Shown here: positions 22,961-31,013 of the stretch, piece by piece
Layout: each line of letters opens with the position of its first letter
Position numbering within the stretch: position 1 is the first letter of the stretch
Assembly: GCA_049423065.1 (NCBI GenBank)
Contig: JBMSQB010000043.1
Span: forward strand, 1 to 37,481
Direction: 5' to 3'
Length of the DNA stretch: 37,481 nucleotides
Source of the DNA: SYIM01 sp041182885
GTDB lineage: Bacteria; Pseudomonadota; Gammaproteobacteria; Burkholderiales; Burkholderiaceae_E
Program-made: the position numbers and the translations under genes
The notes under the pieces: model-generated
Seen by the model: the letters and a program-made list of their open reading frames with translations, nothing else
What the model was told of the DNA's origin: nothing
The model's database searches: none

Positions 22961-23991
22961 GTCACGAGGCACCATCACCCGGGTTGCAGGCCGCTGAGTG
23001 GCGGCGCGTGGCGCCCGCTTCAACCGCCAGGCGCCGGCTGATCGCCAGCATCGCAGCGCTGCCGGTCGCTTCCGCCCTGCCCCGGAGCAGCCTCGCCGCC
23101 ACCACGAGCGTGGATCTGGACTGGCATGACCCGGTGCGCGATCGCCCGGTGCCGGTCCGTCTTCATCTTCCCGCAGGCGCTCGCGCTGATGCACCCCGCC
23201 CGCCGCTGGTGGTGTTCTCGCACGGCCTGGGCGGCTCGCGTTACGGCTACAGCTGGCTGGGCTCGCATTGGGCCTCGCACGGGGTGGCAAGCCTGCACGT
23301 GCAGCATGTCGGGAGCGACCGTGCCATCTGGGCCGAGCGCGGCAACCCCCTGGCCATGCTGGGCCTCATGCGCGAGGCCACCAGCGAGCGCGAGGCCATC
23401 GACCGCGCTCTCGACATACGGTTCGCCGTTGATCGGCTCGCCGCCAGCAGCTTCGGTCTCGCGGTGGACGCATCGCGTTTCATCGCAGCCGGGCATTCTT
23501 ATGGCGCGAACACCGCCATGCTCCTGGCGGGCGCACGGATCGAGCGCCCCGGCTTTGCCAACGCTCTGGCCGATCGCCGTGTGGTGGGCGCCGTTCTCAT
23601 TTCGGCGCCCCCCTTTCACGGCGAGGGCCCTCCTGAAAACATTCTCGCGCCGGTTCGCGCGCCCACCCTGCATGTGACTGCAACCGAGGACATCATCCGG
23701 GTTCCGGGCTTTTTCAGTGACCTCGATGACCGGTTGGCCATCTTCCGAGCCACAGCCGGACCCGACAAGACGCTGGCGGTTTACACCGGCGGATCGCACA
23801 GCATGTTTACCGACCGCATGGGGCCTGGTGGCGAGGCGCTGAACCGTGCGGTCAAACATGCCACGCGCGAGCTGGCGCTGGGATTTACCGAGCGGGTGCT
23901 GCGTGGCCGCACCACCCAGCTGGACGGTTGGGCCGACCGCCACGCGCCGATTCTGTCGCGCTTTGTCGAGAGCCCTGTCCGCGCCGCCTGA
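22957..23991 (+). CDS. Exported alpha/beta hydrolase (dienelactone-hydrolase/PAF-acetylhydrolase-like)
   Basis: A 344-residue alpha/beta hydrolase. A basic RRR (25-27) followed by a hydrophobic stretch (about 28-41) and SLAATT looks like a signal peptide, perhaps Tat type, preceded by a 24-residue extension. The oxyanion segment FSHGLGGS is at about 87-94, the nucleophile Ser181 lies in AAGHSYGAN, the likely acid is in TEDIIRV and the His in GGSHSMF. It is the last gene of the six-gene operon; its start overlaps DUF1445 (ATGA), and its stop lies 6 bases from the stop of the convergent deacetylase gene. An export signal on the last gene would put hydrolysis of an ester or lactone outside the cytoplasm, before uptake; this is inferred. 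Confidence 0.83.
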   Translation: MSHEAPSPGLQAAEWRRVAPASTARRRLIASIAALPVASALPRSSLAATTSVDLDWHDPVRDRPVPVRLHLPAGARADAPRPPLVVFSHGLGGSRYGYSWLGSHWASHGVASLHVQHVGSDRAIWAERGNPLAMLGLMREATSEREAIDRALDIRFAVDRLAASSFGLAVDASRFIAAGHSYGANTAMLLAGARIERPGFANALADRRVVGAVLISAPPFHGEGPPENILAPVRAPTLHVTATEDIIRVPGFFSDLDDRLAIFRATAGPDKTLAVYTGGSHSMFTDRMGPGGEALNRAVKHATRELALGFTERVLRGRTTQLDGWADRHAPILSRFVESPVRAA

Positions 23992-23997
23992 GCGGGC

Positions 23998-24891
23998 TCA
24001 CGCCGACTTGAGCGCGTGTCTCACCACATCGGCGTGGGTCGCAAACCAGACTGGGCCGAGCGAGCGTGCAAGGCGAATCAGTTCGTCAAGAATCCACATT
24101 CGCGAGCGGTAGCCGATCATGTGCGGATGCATGGTGAGCTGGAACACGCCACCCTCGTCTGCTGCCGCCTCCAGTTCGCGCCGGAAAATATCGAACACTG
24201 CCTCGGGTGGCGTGTAGGGCCGAAGACCGCTGAACCGGTTCATGTTGAAGTACACCGCATCATCGCGAATCCATTCAACCGGCAACTCCACTACGCCAGT
24301 GGGTTCGCCGTCGAGCAGCAACTCATAGCAGTCGACATCGGCCATGAGAGAGGAGTCGTAGAGAAGGCCCATTTCACGGGTGATGGCAAGCGTGTGGGGG
24401 CTGAAGTCCCATGACGGCGTCCGAATGCCTACCGGCCGGACGCCGGTGATGCGTTCGAGCGTGTCGGCACTGCGAAGCATGAGGTCGCGTTCGGCAGCTT
24501 CGGGCAATACCGAATTGCGTTCGTGAATCCAGCCGTGGATGCCGATCTCGTGACCCGCTGCGGCCACCGCACGCTGCTCGTCGGGGTAGAGCAGGGCCGT
24601 CACCGCCGGTACATAGAAACTCGCCGGAACCCCGTGCCGTGCCAGACAGGCCAGGATGCGCGGCACGCCTTGCCGCGCACCGTATTGGCCATGCGACAGT
24701 TTTCCAATGGATTCGCCGCCGTCACGCAGTTCATTGGTTTCGTGGTCGGAGTCAAACGACAGGGCCACAGCAAACCGCGCGCCCTGCGGCCAGGACGCAG
24801 GCTTCAGACTGCGCCCGGCGCGAACCCGATTGACCAGCGCCCGCCAATGCGGTTCCGGCCACTGCCAGGGCTCGAGCGCAGGCGCGTTCAT
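23998..24891 (-). CDS. Polysaccharide-deacetylase-fold amide hydrolase (CE4/PuuE-like)
   Basis: A 297-residue NodB-fold protein without signal peptide. Motif 1 reads SFDSDHE (Asp47, Asp49), motif 2 is HGWIH with His119 and His123, motif 3 is GIRTPSWDFSP with Arg157, and the C-terminal motif is LTMHPHMIGY with His255 and His257. A complete metal site is therefore plausible. The cytoplasmic location and sequence type point to the PgdA/PuuE branch, which includes allantoinase and cyclic-imide hydrolase activities, rather than sugar deacetylation. The start overlaps the stop of the Bug receptor gene (ATGA). It is the last gene of the operon gfo-bug-deacetylase. Confidence 0.87.
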   Translation of the reverse strand: MNAPALEPWQWPEPHWRALVNRVRAGRSLKPASWPQGARFAVALSFDSDHETNELRDGGESIGKLSHGQYGARQGVPRILACLARHGVPASFYVPAVTALLYPDEQRAVAAAGHEIGIHGWIHERNSVLPEAAERDLMLRSADTLERITGVRPVGIRTPSWDFSPHTLAITREMGLLYDSSLMADVDCYELLLDGEPTGVVELPVEWIRDDAVYFNMNRFSGLRPYTPPEAVFDIFRRELEAAADEGGVFQLTMHPHMIGYRSRMWILDELIRLARSLGPVWFATHADVVRHALKSA

Positions 24892-25889
24892 TTCTGCCCC
24901 CCTGCCTTGAGACGTGCGGCGATGTCATAAGCGCCCTTCGCCTCCGACGCGACGAACTTCGCAAACGCCTCGGGCGGCATGCCAACCCCCTCAAGCCCCA
25001 GCGTCTCGAACTGCTTGCGCACCTCCGGATCGACAATTGCTTCGCGGACAGCGCCGTGGAGGCGCGTGACGATTTCAGGCGGCGCGCCGCCCGGCAACCA
25101 CAGGCCGAACCAGTTCACGGCATTGAAGCCAGCGAGCCCCTGCTCCTGAAGCGTGGGGACCTCCGGCAAGCCCTGCCAGCGACGCGCGCCGGTGATACCG
25201 ATTGCACGCAAACGCCCCGCCTGCACATGCTGAAGCGCGATCTGTGTCCCCACAAAAAACATGTCGATCCGGCCGCCGATAAGATCGTTGATTGCCTCGG
25301 GTATGGCCTTGTATGGCACCGAGAGAATGTCGGTCCCGGTCATGGCCTTCATCATCTCGGCAGGAATGTGGCTGGCGGTTCCCAGGCCGGCATTGGCGTA
25401 GGTAAGTTTCCCGGGTGACTTTCTCGCGAGCGCCAAAAGTTCGGCAAGATCTTTCGCAGGCAGCGCGGGATGAATCACCAGCGCCTGCCCGAAATTCTGA
25501 GCCGCCAGCGTGACATGCGTGAAGTCCTTGACCGGGTCGTAGCCCACACTGTCATGGAATGGCGGAATTGCTGCATGCGATGCGGTGGTGAACAGCGCTG
25601 AATAGCCATCCGCGGGCAGCCTGGCGAGATACGCGGTGCCCACCATGCCGCCAGCCCCGGCGCGGTTCTCCACCACCAGCGGCTGCCCCAGCACGGCGCT
25701 CATGCGCGGCGTGAGCGCGCGCAGCACGAGATCGGGCGGCCCGCCGGGGGGCGACGGCACGATGACCCGGATGGGGCGACTGGGCCAGTCCTTTGATCCT
25801 GCGGGCGTTTGCGCTGCGAGCGGCAATAGCGCTGTGCCCAGCGCAACCGATGTTGCAATCTGCAAGACGCTCCGACGAGTGAAGGTCAT
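24888..25889 (-). CDS. Bug-type solute receptor (tripartite tricarboxylate transporter family)
   Basis: A 333-residue periplasmic receptor of the Bug/TctC family, abundant in Burkholderiales. The signal MTFTRRSVLQIATSVALGTA carries a twin-arginine-like TRRSVLQ. The mature part starts with WPSRPIRVIVPSPPGGPPD, the family signature, and shows VENRAGAGGMVGTAYLA and GRIDMFFVG further on. No TctA or TctB permease genes are in the window, so it is an orphan receptor that must share a distant permease or act in sensing. It is between the oxidoreductase (35 bases upstream) and the deacetylase (4-base overlap). The ligand is probably a carboxylate or a related small acid; this is inferred from the family. 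Confidence 0.93.
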   Translation of the reverse strand: MTFTRRSVLQIATSVALGTALLPLAAQTPAGSKDWPSRPIRVIVPSPPGGPPDLVLRALTPRMSAVLGQPLVVENRAGAGGMVGTAYLARLPADGYSALFTTASHAAIPPFHDSVGYDPVKDFTHVTLAAQNFGQALVIHPALPAKDLAELLALARKSPGKLTYANAGLGTASHIPAEMMKAMTGTDILSVPYKAIPEAINDLIGGRIDMFFVGTQIALQHVQAGRLRAIGITGARRWQGLPEVPTLQEQGLAGFNAVNWFGLWLPGGAPPEIVTRLHGAVREAIVDPEVRKQFETLGLEGVGMPPEAFAKFVASEAKGAYDIAARLKAGGQK

Positions 25890-25924
25890 GACATGATTCC
25901 TTTTGCGATGCCGAGGTGCAATCC

Positions 25925-26935
25925 TCAGCGAACCTGAATGGTCTGAGACTGGGCAATCGATGCCTTGATTGCATCGAACACCGCCACATTGTGAACCGCG
26001 TCGCCATCGGGCGTGACCATGGCGCTGCGGCTTTCGACAAGCCGGGCGAAATGCTCAAGCTCGGCGCGCTCGGTACTGCCCGGTTCAAAGCGGATCACCT
26101 CGGGTGGGCGTTTCTGGGTGACGTTGTCAAAATCGATCAGACACACTTTCAGGTCCCAGGTGTGCAGATGTTCGACATCTCCGACCTCCACCCAGCCACG
26201 ACTTCCGAACAGCTGCATACGCCAGGTTTCGGCGGAAGCAATCACCGTCCCCAGATATCCGGTTGCGCCGTTGCGAAAGCGAAGCAGCATCGATGTGGTG
26301 TCGTCCATGCCGAAATCCTGTGCCAGGCGCAGACTCTGCGCGGTCACGGTGTCGATCGGACCGACCAGATGGATCATCGCGTCAATCACATGCACCCCGC
26401 GCCCGGTCATGCCGCCAGCGGGACACTCATCGCGATCATGTCGCCAGTGACCACGCGGAAATCGGTAAGCGCTTGGCCCACAGAAATTACCCTCGACATG
26501 CAGAATCCGACCGAGGGTCCCGTCATCGATCATCGCGCGGATCCGCTGCAGCGCGGGCTGATAGCGCCAGTTGTAACCCACACCCAGCGTCACGCCCGCT
26601 TCGGCACACGCCTGCGCAGCCCGCCGGGCGCTCTCGCGATCCAGGCCCATCGGCTTTTCGCTGAACACATGCTTGCCGGCCCGGGCTGCTGCAACGATCT
26701 GATCGGTATGCTGCTGGTGAGGCGTGGCAAGCACCACAGCGTCGATGTCGGGATCGGCGAGCGCCGCGTCATAGTTCGGAAGCAGGCGGATTCCGTGTTC
26801 GGCGGCGAAGCGCTGCGCCTTGTCCAGCGTTCGTGTGGTGCCGGCCGTAAACCGGATCAGTGAACTCTGGCCCTGCACATGACGCACCAGGTTCTGTCCC
26901 CACACCCCCATGCCAACGATCGCAGCCCGGATCAT
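25925..26935 (-). CDS. Gfo/Idh/MocA family NAD(P)-dependent oxidoreductase
   Basis: A 336-residue two-domain dehydrogenase. The N-terminal Rossmann motif is AAIVGMGVWGQNL (GxGxxG at about 8-13), and the characteristic EKP motif occurs in KHVFSEKPMGLD near residue 97, as in Gfo/Idh/MocA enzymes that oxidise or reduce sugars, cyclitols and other polyols. The C-terminal domain includes GRGVHVIDAMIHLVG, where the His-x3-Asp pattern of the family is readable. The ATG at 26935 is preceded by a TTG codon and a GGGGAGG ribosome-binding site. It heads the operon with the Bug receptor and the deacetylase. The substrate is unknown. Confidence 0.92.
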   Translation of the reverse strand: MIRAAIVGMGVWGQNLVRHVQGQSSLIRFTAGTTRTLDKAQRFAAEHGIRLLPNYDAALADPDIDAVVLATPHQQHTDQIVAAARAGKHVFSEKPMGLDRESARRAAQACAEAGVTLGVGYNWRYQPALQRIRAMIDDGTLGRILHVEGNFCGPSAYRFPRGHWRHDRDECPAGGMTGRGVHVIDAMIHLVGPIDTVTAQSLRLAQDFGMDDTTSMLLRFRNGATGYLGTVIASAETWRMQLFGSRGWVEVGDVEHLHTWDLKVCLIDFDNVTQKRPPEVIRFEPGSTERAELEHFARLVESRSAMVTPDGDAVHNVAVFDAIKASIAQSQTIQVR

Positions 26936-27005
26936 CAACCGCCCTCCCCGCCTCTCGGCAAAGCGTCGAGCTTAGCAATCCGTGTGAGCCGCTGTCCAAC
27001 CGCGT

Positions 27006-27011
27006 GATAAT
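27006..27011 (+). promoter_or_regulatory. Possible -10 box ahead of the solitary alpha/beta hydrolase
   Basis: GATAAT (5 of 6 to TATAAT) lies 16 bases downstream of GTGAGC (26984-26989, 3 of 6 to TTGACA). Transcription would start near 27018, giving a leader of about 40 bases before the ATG at 27057. Confidence 0.4.
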
Positions 27012-27056
27012 GGCAGCGCGCAGCCGATTGGGCGCGCGCTTCCCAGGGATCCTGTC

Positions 27057-27830
27057 ATGTTGCTTCACACTGTCATCGAGGGGCACGGGCCCCGCGTCGC
27101 GCTCCTGCATCCGGTCGGGCTTCACGGCGGATTTCTCGCGCCACTCGCAAGCCGCCTTGCCAAACACTATCAGGTGATGCGGATCGACCTGCGCGGCCAC
27201 GGCGAGTCGCCGCTCGAGCCCCTCGGTCATTCGATGGCCGACTTCGCAGACGATGTGCACGAGACCCTGCAAGCGCACCGCTTTGCGCCCTGCGCTTTGG
27301 GAGGTTTCTCCTTCGGGTCAATGACCGCGCAGGAACTCGCCATTCGACATCCGTCAGATGTGTGCGCACTGCTCGCGCTTGCAGGCCCCTGCTCCTACGA
27401 TGCGCCGCGGCGGGCCGCGATCGCAGCCCGCGGCACCGACTCTCTTGCACATGGCATGACGGCGGTGATTGACGCAACCATGGAGCGCTGGTTTACGCCG
27501 GCCTTCAGGCAGAGCCCCGCGGCGCTCGCGGCACGCGAGTATCTGCTCAATCGCGATCCACGCGGCTGGGCGCAGGGCTGGAAGGCCATCTCGGGACTTG
27601 ATACCGAACCGCGCCTGCACCAGTTGCGCATTCCAGCACTTTGCGTGGCGGGCGAATGCGATGTGTCCTCCACCCCCGCCGCGGTCCGTCGAATCGCCGA
27701 TGCAATCCCGGGCGCACGCTACGAGGTGCTGCCCGGTGCACCCCACATGCTGTTCATCGAGCAGCTGGAGGCCACGGCAGCGGTCATGATGCGCTTCCTC
27801 GGATCCCTCCCCTCGCACCGCACCGCCTGA
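27057..27830 (+). CDS. Alpha/beta hydrolase (3-oxoadipate enol-lactonase-like)
   Basis: A 257-residue cytoplasmic alpha/beta hydrolase. The strand-turn RIDLRGHGESP lies at about 42-52, nucleophile Ser85 in GGFSFGSM, an acid in AGECDVSS and the His in GAPHMLFIE, so the triad looks complete. Its size and layout resemble PcaD-type enol-lactonases and related esterases, but no other protocatechuate-pathway gene is nearby, so no specific name is given. It is divergent from the Gfo/Idh operon (about 121 bases between starts) and ends 39 bases from the convergent metallo-hydrolase gene. Confidence 0.88.
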   Translation: MLLHTVIEGHGPRVALLHPVGLHGGFLAPLASRLAKHYQVMRIDLRGHGESPLEPLGHSMADFADDVHETLQAHRFAPCALGGFSFGSMTAQELAIRHPSDVCALLALAGPCSYDAPRRAAIAARGTDSLAHGMTAVIDATMERWFTPAFRQSPAALAAREYLLNRDPRGWAQGWKAISGLDTEPRLHQLRIPALCVAGECDVSSTPAAVRRIADAIPGARYEVLPGAPHMLFIEQLEATAAVMMRFLGSLPSHRTA

Positions 27831-27850
27831 GCGGGCGCGGACCGGCCCGC
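27831..27850. terminator. Hairpin between two convergent genes
   Basis: GCGGGC (27831-27836) pairs with GCCCGC (27845-27850) across 8 bases, directly after the alpha/beta hydrolase stop and 20 bases before the end of the metallo-hydrolase gene on the other strand. The stem is short and lacks a T tract, so a shared terminator is only possible. Confidence 0.35.
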
Positions 27851-27869
27851 GGTCTGCCGGGCTGCCGCG

Positions 27870-28772
27870 TCAGCAACCGACGCAGCGAAACCGCATGCGA
27901 CCGCCCCCGGCGCTCTCCACCCACCCCGCCGTTGGCGACGGGAAGTGCGCAGCAAGTAGCAGCGTGCCGCTGTCGCAGGTATGTTTGAGGAGGCGCTCGC
28001 GGCAGTCTGCCGACTGCGCTGCGTCCTCGCAGAATCGCGACGACCACTGCGGCACCGCGATCTGCACCGGTGTATGGATGACATCACCCGTGAGCAGCGC
28101 GCGCTGACCTCCGCTTTGCACCGCAATCACGCTGTTGCCCGGCGTATGGCCAGGCGCAGCATCAATCCGCACGCCCGCGCAAACCTCATGCCCATCGCCA
28201 ACGAGCTCGGCCCGGCCCGCCTCCATCACCGGCAGCACGCTGTCGGCAAACGAACCGTGGTTGGTAGGCGGACCGCCTGCGGCGAGCGCAGCCCGATGTG
28301 CCGCCTCCCAGAACTCATATTCCGTCCGGGAAAACAGATAGCGCGCACGCGGAAAAGTGGGCACCCAGCGACCGTCCTTCAGCACCGTGTTCCAGCCCAC
28401 ATGGTCGGCATGCAGATGCGTGCACATCACCACGTCAATGTCGTCAGGCGAGAGCCCCAGCGCGGTCAACTGATCGAGATAGGCGCTTGAGCGCCGGCGA
28501 TGCCAGGTTTCGCGCTGCGGCCGCTCCTTGTCGTTGCCGACACAACCGTCGATCAGGATGGTCAGCCGGCCAGTGCGAATGACGAAGCTCTGAAAGCCCA
28601 TCACCAGCGCATCATCGGCGGTGAGAAACTGCGGCCGCAACCAGGTATCGGCCTCGGCCTGCGCGAGCATGACGGGATTGAACTGCGGCATGAGAACCTT
28701 GGCCGGCGCAAACGTGCCTTCCGACTCCAGGACCCGGTCGATCCTGAATTCACCCAGGGGCTGCGTTAACAT
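27870..28772 (-). CDS. Metallo-beta-lactamase-fold hydrolase (lactonase-like)
   Basis: A 300-residue zinc hydrolase. The HxHxDH motif is His119, His121, Asp123 and His124 (CTHLHADHVGW); further ligands are His209 (APGHTPGN), Asp230 (LTGDVIH) and His276 (AAHFPSP). The binuclear site is complete. The arrangement resembles N-acyl-homoserine lactonases and parathion-hydrolase-like MBL enzymes, but specificity is unknown and no signal peptide is seen. Two adjacent ATGs (28775 and 28772) follow AAGGAGG at 28783-28777; the spacing of 4 bases favours 28772 over 28775. It is divergent from the second deacetylase gene. Confidence 0.88.
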   Translation of the reverse strand: MLTQPLGEFRIDRVLESEGTFAPAKVLMPQFNPVMLAQAEADTWLRPQFLTADDALVMGFQSFVIRTGRLTILIDGCVGNDKERPQRETWHRRRSSAYLDQLTALGLSPDDIDVVMCTHLHADHVGWNTVLKDGRWVPTFPRARYLFSRTEYEFWEAAHRAALAAGGPPTNHGSFADSVLPVMEAGRAELVGDGHEVCAGVRIDAAPGHTPGNSVIAVQSGGQRALLTGDVIHTPVQIAVPQWSSRFCEDAAQSADCRERLLKHTCDSGTLLLAAHFPSPTAGWVESAGGGRMRFRCVGC

Positions 28773-28776
28773 CATT

Positions 28777-28783
28777 CCTCCTT
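28777..28783 (-). promoter_or_regulatory. Strong ribosome-binding site that decides the metallo-hydrolase start
   Basis: The minus strand reads AAGGAGG, fully complementary to the 16S rRNA 3' end. It lies 1 base before ATG 28775 and 4 bases before ATG 28772, so the second ATG is the better start. Confidence 0.7.
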
Positions 28784-28828
28784 TCCGGCGCAGGGCCGCG
28801 CCCGACATCACTTTCACAGGACGTTCCA

Positions 28829-29740
28829 ATGCATTATCCCTGGTCCGCCGCACCCACGCGAAAACCGATTCACTGGCCTGACGGCAAGCGCCTCGCCGTG
28901 ATCATCACCATGAATTGCGAGTACTGGGATCTGACCAAGCCCGGCTCCGAACCCTATTACGCAGGCGGCCCCCCCATGCTGCCCGACCCGCTGCCTGGCA
29001 ACGTCGCCGATTTCCCGAATTTCACCTGGCGGGAGTACGGCCAGCGCGCAGGCGTCTGGCGCCTGTTCCGGCTGTTTGAGGAAGCAGGCGTACCGATGTC
29101 ACTCACGATGAACGCCAAGATGGGCACCGAGCGCCCGGAGGTGATCCGCTTTGGCCTGGATCGGGGCTGGGAGGTGGTGGCGCACAACTATGAGCAGGGC
29201 GAGCTCCTCACCCGCTACACCTTCGATCCGGCCGCCGAACGTGACCTGATCCGCCGAACGCTGGAGGTCTACAAGCAGGTGTGCGGCCGGCCAGCGCGTG
29301 GCTGGTTGTCATCGTCGCTGCGCAGCACCCCCAATACGCCAGACATCCTGGCCGAAAACGGGCTTCTGTTTTTCTGCGACTACATGAACGACGATCAGCC
29401 TTATCTGATCAGCACGCCCTCAGGCCCGATCGTCAATGTGCCCTACACCATCGAGGTCAATGACTTCACCTTCTTTCACCGCCGCGCCATGACCACCTGG
29501 GACGCGGCCCGGATGCTGAAGGACCAGTTCGACGAACTGTATCGCGAAGGCGCCGAGAGCGCGCGCCTCATGAACATCGGCCTCCATCCACATGTCTCCG
29601 GCCACGCGCACCGGATGCCCTGCTTTCGCGAGTTTCTGAGCCACGCGAAAAGCCGTTCCGATGTCTGGTGGACCACCCGCGAGCAGGTGGCGGAGTGGTA
29701 TCTGAAGAACTGCCGCGACCACATCGCAGGACAGGGCTGA
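28829..29740 (+). CDS. Polysaccharide-deacetylase-fold protein (PuuE-like) with altered metal motifs
   Basis: A 303-residue NodB-fold protein without signal peptide. Motif 1, normally Asp-rich, reads TMNCEYWD (Asn29, Cys30, Glu31). Motif 2 is AHNYEQGE, with His119 kept but Gln123 where the second His is expected. The third motif region reads WLSSSLRSTPNTPDIL and the C-terminal motif is GLHPHVSGHAH (His253, His255). This fits the PuuE branch, whose known member, the Pseudomonas allantoinase, works without metal. A C-N hydrolase acting on an amide or ureide is the best guess. The promoter must lie in the 53-base gap to the divergent metallo-hydrolase gene or further inside it. AGGACG precedes the ATG. 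Confidence 0.87.
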   Translation: MHYPWSAAPTRKPIHWPDGKRLAVIITMNCEYWDLTKPGSEPYYAGGPPMLPDPLPGNVADFPNFTWREYGQRAGVWRLFRLFEEAGVPMSLTMNAKMGTERPEVIRFGLDRGWEVVAHNYEQGELLTRYTFDPAAERDLIRRTLEVYKQVCGRPARGWLSSSLRSTPNTPDILAENGLLFFCDYMNDDQPYLISTPSGPIVNVPYTIEVNDFTFFHRRAMTTWDAARMLKDQFDELYREGAESARLMNIGLHPHVSGHAHRMPCFREFLSHAKSRSDVWWTTREQVAEWYLKNCRDHIAGQG

Positions 29741-29754
29741 GCGCCCCGCCAGGG

Positions 29755-29775
29755 CAGGCCCCTTCGCGGGGCCTG
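29755..29775 (+). terminator. UUCG-loop hairpin after the second deacetylase gene
   Basis: CAGGCCCC (29755-29762), loop TTCGC, then GGGGCCTG (29768-29775): a perfect 8-bp GC-rich stem starting 15 bases after the plus-strand stop. No T tract follows, but the hairpin is strong and may stop transcription in both directions. Confidence 0.6.
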
Positions 29776-29810
29776 ACGCTGCAGCCGCGCGAGGCGGCAC
29801 GGCCGCAGCC

Positions 29811-29831
29811 CCCGGGGCAGCCGACCCCGGG
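29811..29831 (-). terminator. GC-rich hairpin after the LivK-like gene
   Basis: CCCGGGG (29811-29817) and CCCCGGG (29825-29831) form a perfect 7-bp stem with a 7-base loop, 10 bases past the minus-strand stop of the receptor gene. No T tract is present. Together with the hairpin at 29755 it separates two convergent units. Confidence 0.5.
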
Positions 29832-29840
29832 ACGACCCGA

Positions 29841-31013
29841 TTACTTGCAGGAATCGGGTGCGTGTGAATCGAGGAGCGTGCGCTTGCCGCCCTTGATCTG
29901 AATGATGTAGGCGGGCAGCTCGGAATCGCGGTCCTTGTCGAAACAGACCTTGCCCGTGACACCATCGAGTTCGACCGTGCGGAGCGCTTCGCGGATAGCG
30001 GCGCGCTCGTCTTTCAGTTTGGCCGGATCACCGCTCACCTTGGCGCGCCGCATCGCATCGGCGTAGGCATACACGATGTCATAGGCCGACGCATCCACGT
30101 GATGGGCGCCGGACTTGTTGATGCCGCGCTTGCCTGCCTCGTCAAGAAACTTTTTCTCGAATGCACGGGTACGGTCATTGAGATCCCACCAGTACCACGA
30201 CACAAAAATCGCACCCTCTCCATCGGGACCGAGCACCTTGGCAATATCGGGGTCGGCAAAAATCTGCGATCCGATCAGCACGCTGTTGTGCCCCTGGCGG
30301 CGTACCTCCTTCATCACCTTGATTGCCCCCTCGGGCAGGCCGGCAAATGCCACCACCGCAGGCGTGTTGCCCTTCAGTTTGGTGATGTGCGGCGACAGAT
30401 CGGTGGCGTTGGTGGCGAAGCCCTCGGCCGGAATCACGAGTTTCCAGCCCGACTTCTCGAGCAGCGACGGCATCCAGCCCGCAAGCGCCTTGCCCACGAA
30501 CTCGTCGCTGGGGTACATGACGGCGGCCGTCCTGGCCGAGAAACCGCCCTTGGTCTCCAGCGTCTTGAGGAGTCGGCCGAACTGCTTGCCTTCATCCTCG
30601 GTCACGCGAAATGCCCAGTTGCGGTCCTTGGTGAGCCCCGGCGCGGAAGCGGCGTTGGGCACCTGCACGATCTCGAGACGTTCACCCGCAGCGAAGGCAA
30701 CCTGTGCCTCCTGGCTGGAGAACGGGCCGATAATGCCCAGCGCTCGCGCATCCTGGGTGAATTTCTGAGCCGCCACCTGGGCGTTTTTAGCCTCGCTGCC
30801 GGTATCGAACTTTTCGATGCGCAGCTTCTTCCCATTCACCCCGCCCGCAGCATTGATCTCGGCCACTGCGATGTCGACAGCGACCTCCGTTCCAATTCCA
30901 ACGCCCGCATAGCGGCCGGTTTTCGCGTGCGTGAGGCCCAGAACCAGGTCCTGAGCAGCGAGCGGTCCGGCCGCAGCCAGCGCCCCAGCCAATACGATTG
31001 CCTTGAGCTTCAT
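29841..31013 (-). CDS. Branched-chain-amino-acid-type ABC transporter substrate-binding protein (LivK-like)
   Basis: A 390-residue periplasmic type I binding protein of the HAAT family. The signal peptide MKLKAIVLAGALAAAGPLAA is typical, with cleavage near AAQD. The mature domain reads LVLGLTHAKTGRYAGVGIG and ends near a lone C-terminal Cys. The gene is last in the operon after livF; its AAGGAG ribosome-binding site (31025-31020) lies inside the livF 3' end, and its ATG shares a base with the livF stop (TGATG). Members of this family bind amino acids but also amides, urea and aromatic acids, so the ligand is open. Confidence 0.93.
   Translation of the reverse strand: MKLKAIVLAGALAAAGPLAAQDLVLGLTHAKTGRYAGVGIGTEVAVDIAVAEINAAGGVNGKKLRIEKFDTGSEAKNAQVAAQKFTQDARALGIIGPFSSQEAQVAFAAGERLEIVQVPNAASAPGLTKDRNWAFRVTEDEGKQFGRLLKTLETKGGFSARTAAVMYPSDEFVGKALAGWMPSLLEKSGWKLVIPAEGFATNATDLSPHITKLKGNTPAVVAFAGLPEGAIKVMKEVRRQGHNSVLIGSQIFADPDIAKVLGPDGEGAIFVSWYWWDLNDRTRAFEKKFLDEAGKRGINKSGAHHVDASAYDIVYAYADAMRRAKVSGDPAKLKDERAAIREALRTVELDGVTGKVCFDKDRDSELPAYIIQIKGGKRTLLDSHAPDSCK

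Noticed and set aside
23998..24891. Deacetylase as a peptidoglycan or chitin deacetylase
   Set aside because: There is no signal peptide or membrane anchor, and it is in an operon with a transporter receptor and a dehydrogenase; an intracellular amide hydrolase fits better.
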